Assembly: GCA_964628195.1 (NCBI GenBank)
Contig: CAZVPF010000008.1
Span: forward strand, 1 to 64,000
From: CAZVPF01 sp964628195
GTDB taxonomy: Bacteria; Planctomycetota; Phycisphaerae; Sedimentisphaerales; Anaerohalosphaeraceae
Reading direction: 5' to 3'
DNA: 64,000 nucleotides
Position numbers and translations under genes: made by a program. A model generated the notes under the pieces. That model made no database searches and was not told the origin of the DNA. It saw only the letters and a list, made by a program, of their open reading frames with translations. Positions 55,696 to 63,196 of this stretch are shown one piece after another; position 1 is the first letter of the stretch, and every line of letters starts with the position of its first letter.

Positions 55696-56868
55696 ATGGC
55701 GCAGGGACAGAGAAATTCAAAGCATCTGAGAATTTATCAAAAGATATTCAACGATATCATCAACGGCAAGTACACACCGGGCCAGAAAATACCAAATGAG
55801 TTCGAGCTTGCCAAAGCCCACAATGTCTCGCGTCCCACAATAGGCAGGGCTTTAAACGAACTCGTTAAGAAAGGGCTCGTCCATCGCCAGCCCGGCGCCG
55901 GCACTTTTGTCAGGCCTCCCCGCGCTGTAGAGGGCAACAAACTCGGACTGCTTATTTCAAAGGCCTGTATTACACCCGTCGAGTTCGGTCATTTCGTAAG
56001 TCTATACAGCAGGGTAGTTTCGGAGATGTCACGCTTTGCGAATGAGAGCAACTATTTCATCATTCTAAACGATCTTCCTCTCGGAGATGAAGAACAAACC
56101 GCTCAAAACGCGAGGTCGATTTGCAGCCAGCTGGTCGATATGAATGTCAGGGGCGTCTTCTTCATGCCATTTGAATTGTCCGAGGATAAGTTCCATTATA
56201 ACCTGGAAATGGCAGAAGAAATGAAAAAAGCGGACATTGCCGTCACACTTCTCGACCGCGACATCTGCCATTTCCCCCAGAGAAGCGAGTTTGATCTTGT
56301 CTGCATAGACAACTTCAAGGCAGGTTACGACTTAACCAGCCATTTCATAAAAAACGGCTGTAAAAAAATTGATTTCGTCGCAGGGCCCCGGATGGTTTCG
56401 AGCATCAGGCAGCGGCTTATGGGTTATAAGCAGGCACTTGAAGATAACGGCATCGAAGTGGACGAGTCTCGCATACATTTTTTCAAGATAAAACCCTTTC
56501 AAAAAGTCGATCCTCAAGCCGACAAAGACGCCGTTACTTCAATTCTTCTCGAGATGAATACCGAGGCGATCGTTTGCGTGAACGACAGAATTGCTGCTCT
56601 TATCCAGCACCACCTCATCGAAATGGGCATAAAGGTGCCTGACAAAATAAGGCTCGCCGGCGTCGACGACGAGGCGTTTTCCGTGTACCAGCCGGTCAAG
56701 CTGACAACAATGCAGCAGCCCGTGACAACTATGGCTTATGAGTCCGTCAGGGCGATGGTAAGCAGGATCAAATACCCCGAGATGCAGGCAAGAAATATTA
56801 CCATAAGTCCCAAACTCATAGTGCGTGAATCCTGCGGAACAAGGAAAAAATCGGCCGTGGGCAAATAG
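55696..56868 (+). CDS. GntR-type HTH fused to LacI-type sugar-binding domain
   Basis: The 390-residue protein has a GntR winged helix at about 14-72 (IFNDIINGKYTPGQKIPNEF, ELAKAHNVSRPTIGRALNEL, VHRQPGAGTFV) followed by a LacI/GalR periplasmic-binding-like effector domain (about 80-385) with GVFFMPFE, CIDNFKAGYDLTSHFI and AIVCVNDRIAAL. This layout is known from AraR-type repressors, whose effector is a sugar. A palindromic operator overlaps its own promoter. It lies upstream of manA, but whether it regulates it is open. Confidence 0.93.
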   Translation: MAQGQRNSKHLRIYQKIFNDIINGKYTPGQKIPNEFELAKAHNVSRPTIGRALNELVKKGLVHRQPGAGTFVRPPRAVEGNKLGLLISKACITPVEFGHFVSLYSRVVSEMSRFANESNYFIILNDLPLGDEEQTAQNARSICSQLVDMNVRGVFFMPFELSEDKFHYNLEMAEEMKKADIAVTLLDRDICHFPQRSEFDLVCIDNFKAGYDLTSHFIKNGCKKIDFVAGPRMVSSIRQRLMGYKQALEDNGIEVDESRIHFFKIKPFQKVDPQADKDAVTSILLEMNTEAIVCVNDRIAALIQHHLIEMGIKVPDKIRLAGVDDEAFSVYQPVKLTTMQQPVTTMAYESVRAMVSRIKYPEMQARNITISPKLIVRESCGTRKKSAVGK

Positions 56869-56925
56869 TCCGGGTTATCGACTTTTTCGTTGGATTTTTT
56901 TTATAGCGCCGGTTCCAATTTGTTC

Positions 56926-56958
56926 TCGACAATACCCGAAGTATTAATACAATACTTC
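56926..56958 (+). promoter_or_regulatory. Candidate manA promoter overlapped by a palindrome
   Basis: TCGACA (56926-56931), 16 bp, TACAAT (56948-56953), with predicted start at or next to the manA ATG (56960). The inverted repeat GAAGTATT-AATAC-AATACTTC (56938-56958) covers the -10 and the first transcribed bases. No Shine-Dalgarno sequence precedes the ATG, so a leaderless mRNA with an operator at its start is possible. Confidence 0.5.
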
Positions 56959-56959
56959 C

Positions 56960-57913
56960 ATGAGAAAATTATACCCATTAAAATTCAGGCCTATTTTTAA
57001 AGAGCGAATCTGGGGCGGCAGGAAGCTCCAGGAGCTTTTCGGCAAGGACCTGCCGAAAGGATTGAAGATCGGCGAAAGCTGGGAACTGGCAGACCTGCCT
57101 GATGATAAAAGCTGTATAATCAACGGGCATTTTGAAGGTAAAAATATTGCAGAACTGATCAATGACTATGGCCAGGATATAACAGGCGACAAAGACTGCG
57201 CGACTCCATTTCCCCTGCTTATAAAACTGCTCGACGCCAACGACGTGCTGAGCGTCCAGGTTCACCCGGATAAGGAAACCTGTGAAAAAATGGGCAAGGG
57301 CGAGCCGAAGACCGAATGCTGGTACATAATAGACGCACCGCAGGGAGGGTATATTTATAAAGGGTTCAAACCCGGCACCACAAGGACCAAATTTGCCCAG
57401 GCTATTGAAAATGGCACAACCGCCGAGTACCTCGTAAAAGTCGAAGTCAAGCCCGGCCAGTGTCATTTCCTGCCGTCGGGAACACCCCACGCCATCGGCC
57501 CCGGACTTCTCATAGCCGAAATCCAGCAGCCCTCCGACACAACTTACAGGGTATTTGACTGGAACAGGGTCGACGCAAAAACCGGCAAACCAAGGCAGCT
57601 TCATATTGAAGAGGCTCTCGAAAGCTGTCACTACGACGCCTCCGGTGACAACCTCTCGGTAAACAGCGAGGGAATTCTGGTCGAAGCGGAAGAATTCAAT
57701 GTAGTTAAGCTGTCCGGCAAAAAAGGCGATAAAATTGATGTCAATAAAGATAAAATGCAGGTTCTGGTTTTTGTCGAAGGAACAGGCCGGATTACCGGAC
57801 CCGAAGATGAAAACGTTCAATATGTCGGAGGTGACACAATTTTGATCCCTGCACGTTGTAACTGCGAAATTGAAATGGTTGAAAACTCGACTTGCCTGGA
57901 CTGTACTGTTTAG
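56960..57913 (+). CDS. manA: Mannose-6-phosphate isomerase, class I
   Basis: The zinc enzyme interconverts fructose 6-phosphate and mannose 6-phosphate, feeding GDP-mannose synthesis or mannose use. The 317-residue protein has KFRPIFKERIWGGRKL, then SVQVHPDKETC (about 97-107; Gln and His zinc ligands), the E of KTECWYII, and FLPSGTPHAIGPGLLIAEIQ (about 170-189; His and Glu ligands). This is the short bacterial form. It is followed by a nucleotide-sugar dehydrogenase gene starting 41 bp after its stop, so both probably serve surface-glycan synthesis. Confidence 0.94.
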   Translation: MRKLYPLKFRPIFKERIWGGRKLQELFGKDLPKGLKIGESWELADLPDDKSCIINGHFEGKNIAELINDYGQDITGDKDCATPFPLLIKLLDANDVLSVQVHPDKETCEKMGKGEPKTECWYIIDAPQGGYIYKGFKPGTTRTKFAQAIENGTTAEYLVKVEVKPGQCHFLPSGTPHAIGPGLLIAEIQQPSDTTYRVFDWNRVDAKTGKPRQLHIEEALESCHYDASGDNLSVNSEGILVEAEEFNVVKLSGKKGDKIDVNKDKMQVLVFVEGTGRITGPEDENVQYVGGDTILIPARCNCEIEMVENSTCLDCTV

Positions 57914-57954
57914 AGGGCCGGTCTCTGAAAATTAACTTTTTAGATGAGGTTGAA

Positions 57955-59271
57955 ATGACCAAAAAGAGCATTACGATACAGGAAAAGATAAAGTCCGGAA
58001 AAGTCAAAGTGGGCATTTTAGGGCTCGGATACGTCGGACTTCCGCTTGCCAGGGAATTCGGAAACGCCGGTATCAAGGTTCTCGGCTTTGATATAGACCC
58101 GGAGAAAGTCGAAAAGCTCAACTCAGGCAAAAGTATCATAAAACACGTACCGCATTCAACGGTAAAAAAACTCGTCGACGAAAATCTTTTCAGCGCAACT
58201 GCAAATATGTCACGGATAAAAAGCGTCGACGCGGTACTTATCTGCGTGCCCACGCCTCTTACTCAGAACCGCGAGCCTGACATGCAGTACGTCGAGCAAA
58301 GCTGCGAAACCATTTCCAGGTATTTGCAGAAGGGTCAATTGATAACACTCGAAAGCACTACCTACCCCGGCACGTCACGGGACCTTATGGCCCCGATACT
58401 TGAAAAATCCGGACTCAAGGCAGGCAGGGATTTTTACCTTGCCTATTCGCCCGAAAGAGAGGACCCCGGCAACAAAAACTTCACCACAAAGACAATACCG
58501 AAAGTTTGCGGCGGGCTTACAAAACAATGCCGCGATATAGCCTGTGATCTTTACAGTCTCGCGATTGACAAGGTCGTTCCCGTCTCTTCCGTCGAGGCGG
58601 CGGAGGCGACAAAAATAATGGAAAACGTCTACCGCTGCATCAACATCGCGATGGTAAATGAATTAAAAATGGTCTTCGACCGAATGGGCATAGACGTATG
58701 GGAGGTAATCCGTGCCGCAAGTACAAAACCCTTCGGTTTCAGTCCTTTTTACCCAGGCCCGGGACTCGGCGGCCACTGCATACCGATCGACCCGTTTTAC
58801 CTTACATGGAAGGCAAGGCAGTACGGTATGCCCACAAGGTTCATTGAGCTTGCCGGGGAGATCAACACAAATATGCCGCATTATGTGATAGAACGCACAA
58901 TGGACGCGCTGAATGAGCACAAAAAAAGCCTCAACGGTTCAAAGGTTCTTGTTCTCGGACTTGCTTATAAGAAAGACATCGACGACCTGCGCGAATCTCC
59001 CTCGATAGAGTTGATAGAGCTTCTGCGTGAAAAGGGTGCAAAGGTCGATTACAACGACCCGTATATCCCCAAAACCCACAAGCAGCGGGAGCATGACCTG
59101 CGAATGAAAAGCGTAAAGCTTACCGCGGCAATGCTCAAGAGCTATGACGTCGTACTGATATCGACCGACTATGATTACAAGTGGATCGTCGAAAACTCAA
59201 AGCTGGTCGTTGACACGAGAAACGCCACAAACAAAGTCAAAACCGGACGCAAAAAGATTCTCAAAGCCTGA
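57955..59271 (+). CDS. Nucleotide-sugar 6-dehydrogenase (WbpA-like, UDP-HexNAc type)
   Basis: The enzyme oxidises C6 of a UDP-sugar to a uronic acid with two NAD. The 438-residue protein has GILGLGYVGLPLA (Rossmann, about 21-33), a central helix with EAAEATKIMENVYR, the catalytic Cys in GLGGHCIPIDPFYL, and the C-terminal domain with VLVLGLAYKKDIDDLRESP. Length and DIDDLRESPS fit the UDP-GlcNAc/ManNAc dehydrogenases (WbpA, WecC-like) better than Ugd. The start at 57955 has GAGG 6 nt upstream; a start at 57892 would overlap manA. Likely in operon with manA. Confidence 0.93.
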   Translation: MTKKSITIQEKIKSGKVKVGILGLGYVGLPLAREFGNAGIKVLGFDIDPEKVEKLNSGKSIIKHVPHSTVKKLVDENLFSATANMSRIKSVDAVLICVPTPLTQNREPDMQYVEQSCETISRYLQKGQLITLESTTYPGTSRDLMAPILEKSGLKAGRDFYLAYSPEREDPGNKNFTTKTIPKVCGGLTKQCRDIACDLYSLAIDKVVPVSSVEAAEATKIMENVYRCINIAMVNELKMVFDRMGIDVWEVIRAASTKPFGFSPFYPGPGLGGHCIPIDPFYLTWKARQYGMPTRFIELAGEINTNMPHYVIERTMDALNEHKKSLNGSKVLVLGLAYKKDIDDLRESPSIELIELLREKGAKVDYNDPYIPKTHKQREHDLRMKSVKLTAAMLKSYDVVLISTDYDYKWIVENSKLVVDTRNATNKVKTGRKKILKA

Positions 59272-59325
59272 TCGATTCCAGGCATACTCGCCGGTCCGGC
59301 GTAACCTGAATAGAAAGGGGGCGGC

Positions 59326-59694
59326 ATGATCGACATAATATGGATTATCGGCGTGCTTATTGTGGTTGAAGGCGCAGTGTTCGTGGTTAAGCCCGGGCTC
59401 CTTAAATGGGCTCTGCATTTCATCGCCGACCAGGCCGGCCCCGCACTGCCTGCCGTACTGGAAATAGCTGTCGGCATGATATTCCTCGTAACAGCTCTAA
59501 AATATGCGACAAGACCTGCGATTATTATCACTTTCGGCATCTTTCTGTGCGCAGCCGGACTTGCGATGCTCTTCATGGGCCTCCAGCGTATAAAGCCCGC
59601 CCTGGACTGGCTCGCCGCAAGGGGAAATATCGGACTAAGGTTATTTGCTGTTATTGAGATAATCCTCGGTGCTGTAATTATTTACGCTTCCTAA
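59326..59694 (+). CDS. Small integral membrane protein, four helices
   Basis: The 122-residue protein is almost entirely hydrophobic with four predicted membrane helices: IIWIIGVLIVVEGAVFVV, ALPAVLEIAVGMIFLVTAL, PAIIITFGIFLCAAGLAML and LFAVIEIILGAVIIYA. Short charged loops (LQRIKPALDWLAARGN) are the only soluble part. I recognise no family with certainty. AGGGGG lies about 7 nt upstream of ATG. It lies 54 bp after the dehydrogenase gene, and might be cotranscribed. Confidence 0.72.
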   Translation: MIDIIWIIGVLIVVEGAVFVVKPGLLKWALHFIADQAGPALPAVLEIAVGMIFLVTALKYATRPAIIITFGIFLCAAGLAMLFMGLQRIKPALDWLAARGNIGLRLFAVIEIILGAVIIYAS

Positions 59695-59869
59695 AGCAAA
59701 TATTCACAGCCGCTTTTTGCGCAGATATATTTTTTTATGGCTTTCGGGCTCAAAATATTTTATAATATTTTCTTTCGGGATGTACTGCTTAATGTGTTTT
59801 CAGGCAGTTTCCGACTTAAATCAGGAGAAGGACTGAGGGTTTTGACAGGGGTTGATTAGTACCGGTGCG

Positions 59870-61474
59870 ATGAAAAGATTTGTACTCATTGTTCTTATAG
59901 CTGTTTTAAGCGTAAACAGCATTGTTTTCGCGCTGTCAGGTTCTACGGGCCCAGGCGGCTCGAACGCAATCGCCGCCCGCGATCTCGGATATGACGGCAG
60001 CGGCGTCAACATAGGTCTTATCTCCGCAGGCAACCCGCTGGATACCCATCTCGCTTTCGGTTCAAGAGTTGAAAACGTAGACACCCTTTCAGGAATCGAA
60101 ATCTCCAACCACGACACATGGATGGCCGGTATTGCAGCTTCGCAGGGAACCGCAACCCACCCTGACGATATTGGCGTTGCTCCGGGTGCATTTATCTACG
60201 CAGCAGCAGTTGAATACGTAAACTACATAAAATATACTTTAGAAGAACTGATCGAGCCCGAAAACTCCAGGCAGTGCAGGGTTATAATGACCGGCATACA
60301 ATGGGACAGCGACGGAACCGGACAGGACAGCTACGTCCTTGCCTATGACTATTACGCCGAAGAATTCAACGTCATCTTCGCCAATCCCGCCGGTAACTAT
60401 CAAACCGGCTTTACTAATATAGAGGCTCCCGGCGATGCGTTCAACGGCATAACTGTCGGCGGCCTGAATGTCACTGACCCCGACGAGTATCTACAGGTCG
60501 GAAGCATAAGCCTCTGGGGGCCCACACAGGACGGCAGGAATAAGCCCGACGTCGTCGCACCTTCCGAGGACCAGACAATCCCAACCAACACAGGCATCGA
60601 TAACTGGTACACCTTCGGCGGCACAACCGGAGCGACAAGTTTCTCAACACCCCACGTCGCCGGCATCGCCGCCCTTATGCTCGACATGGCCGACGACACC
60701 CCAACCCTTGACGACAACCAGAACGTCGTAATAAAAGCTGTAATCGTCAACTCCACCTTCTCCAACATAAAGGACAAATACGGAAATTCAACCACCGGTC
60801 AGGTCTTCGATAACTACCGCGGATACGGCAGGGTCGACGCCCTGAAAGCTATGCAGACACTTTCAGCCCCGCAGCTCGTGCCGGGCGCTGTCTCAAACGA
60901 ACTCAGTGGCTGGGCCTTTGAAACTCTTAAAAATTACAAAACTGACAATTATTACATCACTCTTGATAAAAATGAAAGGCTCGTTATAACCGCCTGCTGG
61001 AACAGGGACATCCAAAAATCCGGCTCCAGCTTCTATGACGAATATGCCCCGAAGTTCAATATCGACATGACAATCAAGGACCCTTCAGGCCAAGCGATAT
61101 ATTCCGAATCCGACACTGTAAACAACCTTGTAAAAACCGAAATTCTGGCTGACTCAACCGGCACATATCAAATAACACTTAAGAACACAACCTACAAAAG
61201 CCGATCCTATGGATTTGCATTTGAAATTGTCGAACCGATCCCCGGCGACCTTGAACCGATAAACTACATCCTGGACATTGAAGACTTTTCCGCTTTTGCA
61301 GCAAACTGGCTGAACCCTGCCGCCGATGAGCGCTTCGACCTCGCAGGCGACGAACAGGTAAACTGGCCCGACTTTGCGGTAATTGCAAAACACTGGCTTA
61401 CTTATAATCCTGAGTATTATCCGCCTTCCGGCTCTCAGGCCCTTCCTGCCCCGGACAGCCCCTGCAAGGATTAG
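59870..61474 (+). CDS. Secreted subtilase-like protein (S8 fold, canonical Asp absent) with dockerin-like tail
   Basis: The 534-residue protein has a signal peptide (RFVLIVLIAVLSVNSIVFA) and an S8 subtilisin fold: H81 in NHDTWMAGI, N172 in ANPAGN and S257 in GATSFSTPHVAG. Where the catalytic Asp is expected (normally V-x-I-x-D-T-G), the sequence is IGLISAGNPLDTH, so Ser52 replaces Asp. A C-terminal stretch (IEDFSAFAANWL, PDFAVIAKHWL) is a dockerin-like repeat pair. Start: ATG at 59870; an upstream TTG (59852) is possible. It may be an inactive subtilase or have moved its Asp to D58. Confidence 0.88.
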   Translation: MKRFVLIVLIAVLSVNSIVFALSGSTGPGGSNAIAARDLGYDGSGVNIGLISAGNPLDTHLAFGSRVENVDTLSGIEISNHDTWMAGIAASQGTATHPDDIGVAPGAFIYAAAVEYVNYIKYTLEELIEPENSRQCRVIMTGIQWDSDGTGQDSYVLAYDYYAEEFNVIFANPAGNYQTGFTNIEAPGDAFNGITVGGLNVTDPDEYLQVGSISLWGPTQDGRNKPDVVAPSEDQTIPTNTGIDNWYTFGGTTGATSFSTPHVAGIAALMLDMADDTPTLDDNQNVVIKAVIVNSTFSNIKDKYGNSTTGQVFDNYRGYGRVDALKAMQTLSAPQLVPGAVSNELSGWAFETLKNYKTDNYYITLDKNERLVITACWNRDIQKSGSSFYDEYAPKFNIDMTIKDPSGQAIYSESDTVNNLVKTEILADSTGTYQITLKNTTYKSRSYGFAFEIVEPIPGDLEPINYILDIEDFSAFAANWLNPAADERFDLAGDEQVNWPDFAVIAKHWLTYNPEYYPPSGSQALPAPDSPCKD

Positions 61475-61640
61475 GATCCTCCAATCCTGACTGCACTTGC
61501 CCCGTGGGGGTTTCTTGATTGAACTTACACGAACAGCCCCCGCAGCCGGTGGTTTTTCCGGTGAACAGCCTGTAAAAATAGACCGCGATTATCATAGCTG
61601 CGAAAAACAAAATCAAACTTACTGCTATTATCTCAAGCAT
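61398..61640 (-). CDS. Cys-rich membrane protein, FeoB-associated type
   Basis: The 80-residue protein has one N-terminal helix (IIAVSLILFFAAMIIAVYFY) followed by a Cys cluster (GCGGCSCKF) and a second pair (NPCRGCPGQ). This is the layout of small FeoB-associated Cys-rich membrane proteins. GGGGGGCC lies just upstream of ATG at 61640. It is 16 bp after feoA and its 3' end overlaps the subtilase gene by 77 bases antisense. No feoB follows. Confidence 0.7.
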   Translation of the reverse strand: MLEIIAVSLILFFAAMIIAVYFYRLFTGKTTGCGGCSCKFNQETPTGQVQSGLEDPNPCRGCPGQEGPESRKADNTQDYK

Positions 61641-61656
61641 ATCGGCCCCCCGATTT

Positions 61657-61896
61657 TCACTCCGTTACCATTATTTTATGCGCCATGCCCCTGCCCAGCA
61701 CAAGTCGTGTATCTTTAATCCTTACAACGAACTGCCCTGCTCCGGCGTTTTTTATAACCGCAAGCTTGACGCTCGGAAATATTCCCATCTCCGCCAGCCG
61801 CCTGTTAAACTCCCGCCCGGCTGCTATCGAAGACACCTGAACAGTGCTGCCCTGTTTCGCCATCGAAAGCGGAATAATATTACGATTCGGGCTCAT
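61657..61896 (-). CDS. feoA: FeoA-family ferrous iron transport protein
   Basis: FeoA is a small cytosolic SH3-like protein needed for Fe(II) uptake by FeoB. The 79-residue protein has the family core: GSTVQVSSIAAGREFNRRLAEMG, followed by FPSVKLAVIKNAG, GQFVVRIKDTRLVLGRGMA and the terminal HKIMV. It overlaps the upstream DtxR-family gene by 4 bases (ATGA), so the two are coupled. Genes for FeoB itself are not adjacent. Confidence 0.94.
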   Translation of the reverse strand: MSPNRNIIPLSMAKQGSTVQVSSIAAGREFNRRLAEMGIFPSVKLAVIKNAGAGQFVVRIKDTRLVLGRGMAHKIMVTE

Positions 61897-62408
61897 ATTT
61901 GTTCCCCCCGCCCTTCAAGCGGCCCCGGCTCGGCCTGCGAGCGTTGCCGCGACACCCGGTACTTCTCGAATCTCGAAACAAGGTCCCTGCCGCGCGGGTC
62001 CCCGTCCTGCAAAAATTCCGTCAGTTCCAGCAGCCCGGCGATTATCTGCGGTCCCAGGGCATGCTCAGCCCGACAGGCCGCAGTTTGCGCCGTTTCTTTA
62101 TCCACCCCCAAAATCTCCACGAAAAAAGACTTGATAATATCGTGCTTTTTAACTATCACCTCGGCAACTTTACCCCCCTTTTCAGTCAGCGTAATATATC
62201 CGTATGGCTTGTAATTCACAAGCCCCCGATCCTTAAGCAGCCGCAGCGCAGCCGTTACCGAAGGCTTTGCCACGCTCAGAACAGAGGCGATCGTTTTGCT
62301 CCGCGCAACCTCGCCTTCACGGCAAATATTGTAGATAGCTTCGAGATAATCCTCGAGAGATGCGCTAAGTTTTTTCTGCTTTACAGCTATTTCAGCACCG
62401 TTAGTCAA
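61893..62408 (-). CDS. DtxR/MntR-family metal-dependent repressor
   Basis: The 171-residue protein has a winged HTH at about 14-75 (SLEDYLEAIYNICREGEVAR, then ASVLSVAKPSVTAALRLLKDRGLV and YKPYGYITLTEKG), and a dimerisation/metal-binding domain with KKHDIIKSFFVEILGVD and CRAEHALGPQI. The first E of that helix, His and Glu-His pairs are the usual metal ligands. The SH3 domain of DtxR is absent but FeoA-type domain is encoded next to it. Start is a TTG at 62408 without a clear ribosome binding site. The promoter contains an iron-box-like palindrome. Confidence 0.92.
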   Translation of the reverse strand: MTNGAEIAVKQKKLSASLEDYLEAIYNICREGEVARSKTIASVLSVAKPSVTAALRLLKDRGLVNYKPYGYITLTEKGGKVAEVIVKKHDIIKSFFVEILGVDKETAQTAACRAEHALGPQIIAGLLELTEFLQDGDPRGRDLVSRFEKYRVSRQRSQAEPGPLEGRGEQI

Positions 62409-62433
62409 ATTTATACAAATCTTTTGTAGCTCT

Positions 62434-62462
62434 AATATAGTTAGGCCTGCCTAACATTTCAA
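62434..62462 (-). promoter_or_regulatory. Iron-box promoter of the dtxR-feoA operon
   Basis: On the minus strand TTGAAA (62462-62457), 17 bp, TATATT (62439-62434). The spacer holds the perfect palindrome GTTAGGC-CT-GCCTAAC (62440-62455), which resembles DtxR/IdeR boxes (TTAGG...CCTAA). The predicted start near 62427 leaves a leader of about 20 nt. Confidence 0.8.
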
Positions 62463-62505
62463 GCAAATTTATCCTTCAAAGCCGACATTTTTTGAAAAAA
62501 ATTGA

Positions 62506-63012
62506 TTACCCGCTGCTTTGTGCCTGCGGTTTTGACCGGACATCGCCCGTAAACCGGCAATCCACGACATTGCTCTTCGTGTGGAACCGTATCCGCCTGC
62601 CCCTCTCGCCGTAAACCTCAGCGTGAATAACCCTGATTCGGTACCGTTTCAGCACTTCCAGTGCGACTTCCACATTTTTTCTGCCGATATCGCTCGCCCT
62701 GCTGCCCGCCCCGGAACCCTTAAAAACCGCCGCACCCCCGAATACCTGGGCCCTGTAATGAGACACATTATTATCGGCATCGAACAGATAGCGGATAATA
62801 TGCTCCGTTGCCAGATTGCCGAACCTGCCGAAATCCCCCTTAAAATTACTGCCCTGCCTGTCCAGCAGGAAATGATTCATAGCGCTGCGACGGCTTTTAA
62901 TATTATGAAGGCAAACCGCCACACACGAACCGAGCAGGGTCTCAAGGACCATTTCAGTGTCCGTAATATGATAACAGCCAGGCAGTATCAGTTTCCTCGG
63001 TGGTTTTGTCAA
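62506..63012 (-). CDS. cheD: Chemoreceptor glutamine deamidase CheD
   Basis: CheD deamidates glutamines on chemoreceptors. The 168-residue protein has the catalytic Cys30 in LLGSCVAVCL and His47 in MNHFLL, with GRKNVEVALEVLKRY and the RFHTKSNVV segment of the family. Start: TTG at 63012 is preferred because AAGGGGG lies about 6 nt upstream; a TTG at 63030 would place that site inside the gene. No cheA, cheC, cheY or receptor gene is near, so it is an orphan. It is separated from the DtxR operon by about 95 bp. Confidence 0.9.
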   Translation of the reverse strand: MTKPPRKLILPGCYHITDTEMVLETLLGSCVAVCLHNIKSRRSAMNHFLLDRQGSNFKGDFGRFGNLATEHIIRYLFDADNNVSHYRAQVFGGAAVFKGSGAGSRASDIGRKNVEVALEVLKRYRIRVIHAEVYGERGRRIRFHTKSNVVDCRFTGDVRSKPQAQSSG

Positions 63013-63196
63013 TATTACCCCCTTACGCAAGCGCAGCGGCAGTTCAAATTTCCAACGAGCGATTCTAAGTTCGGCTTATATTACATTCGGCAAAAAAATT
63101 GACCCAATTAATGAATATCAAGCCGTACCGATAATATTTATCGGCCAGGAAAAATATTTTCAGCATTCGCAATATGCCCGTCACCGCTTCGGCGCT

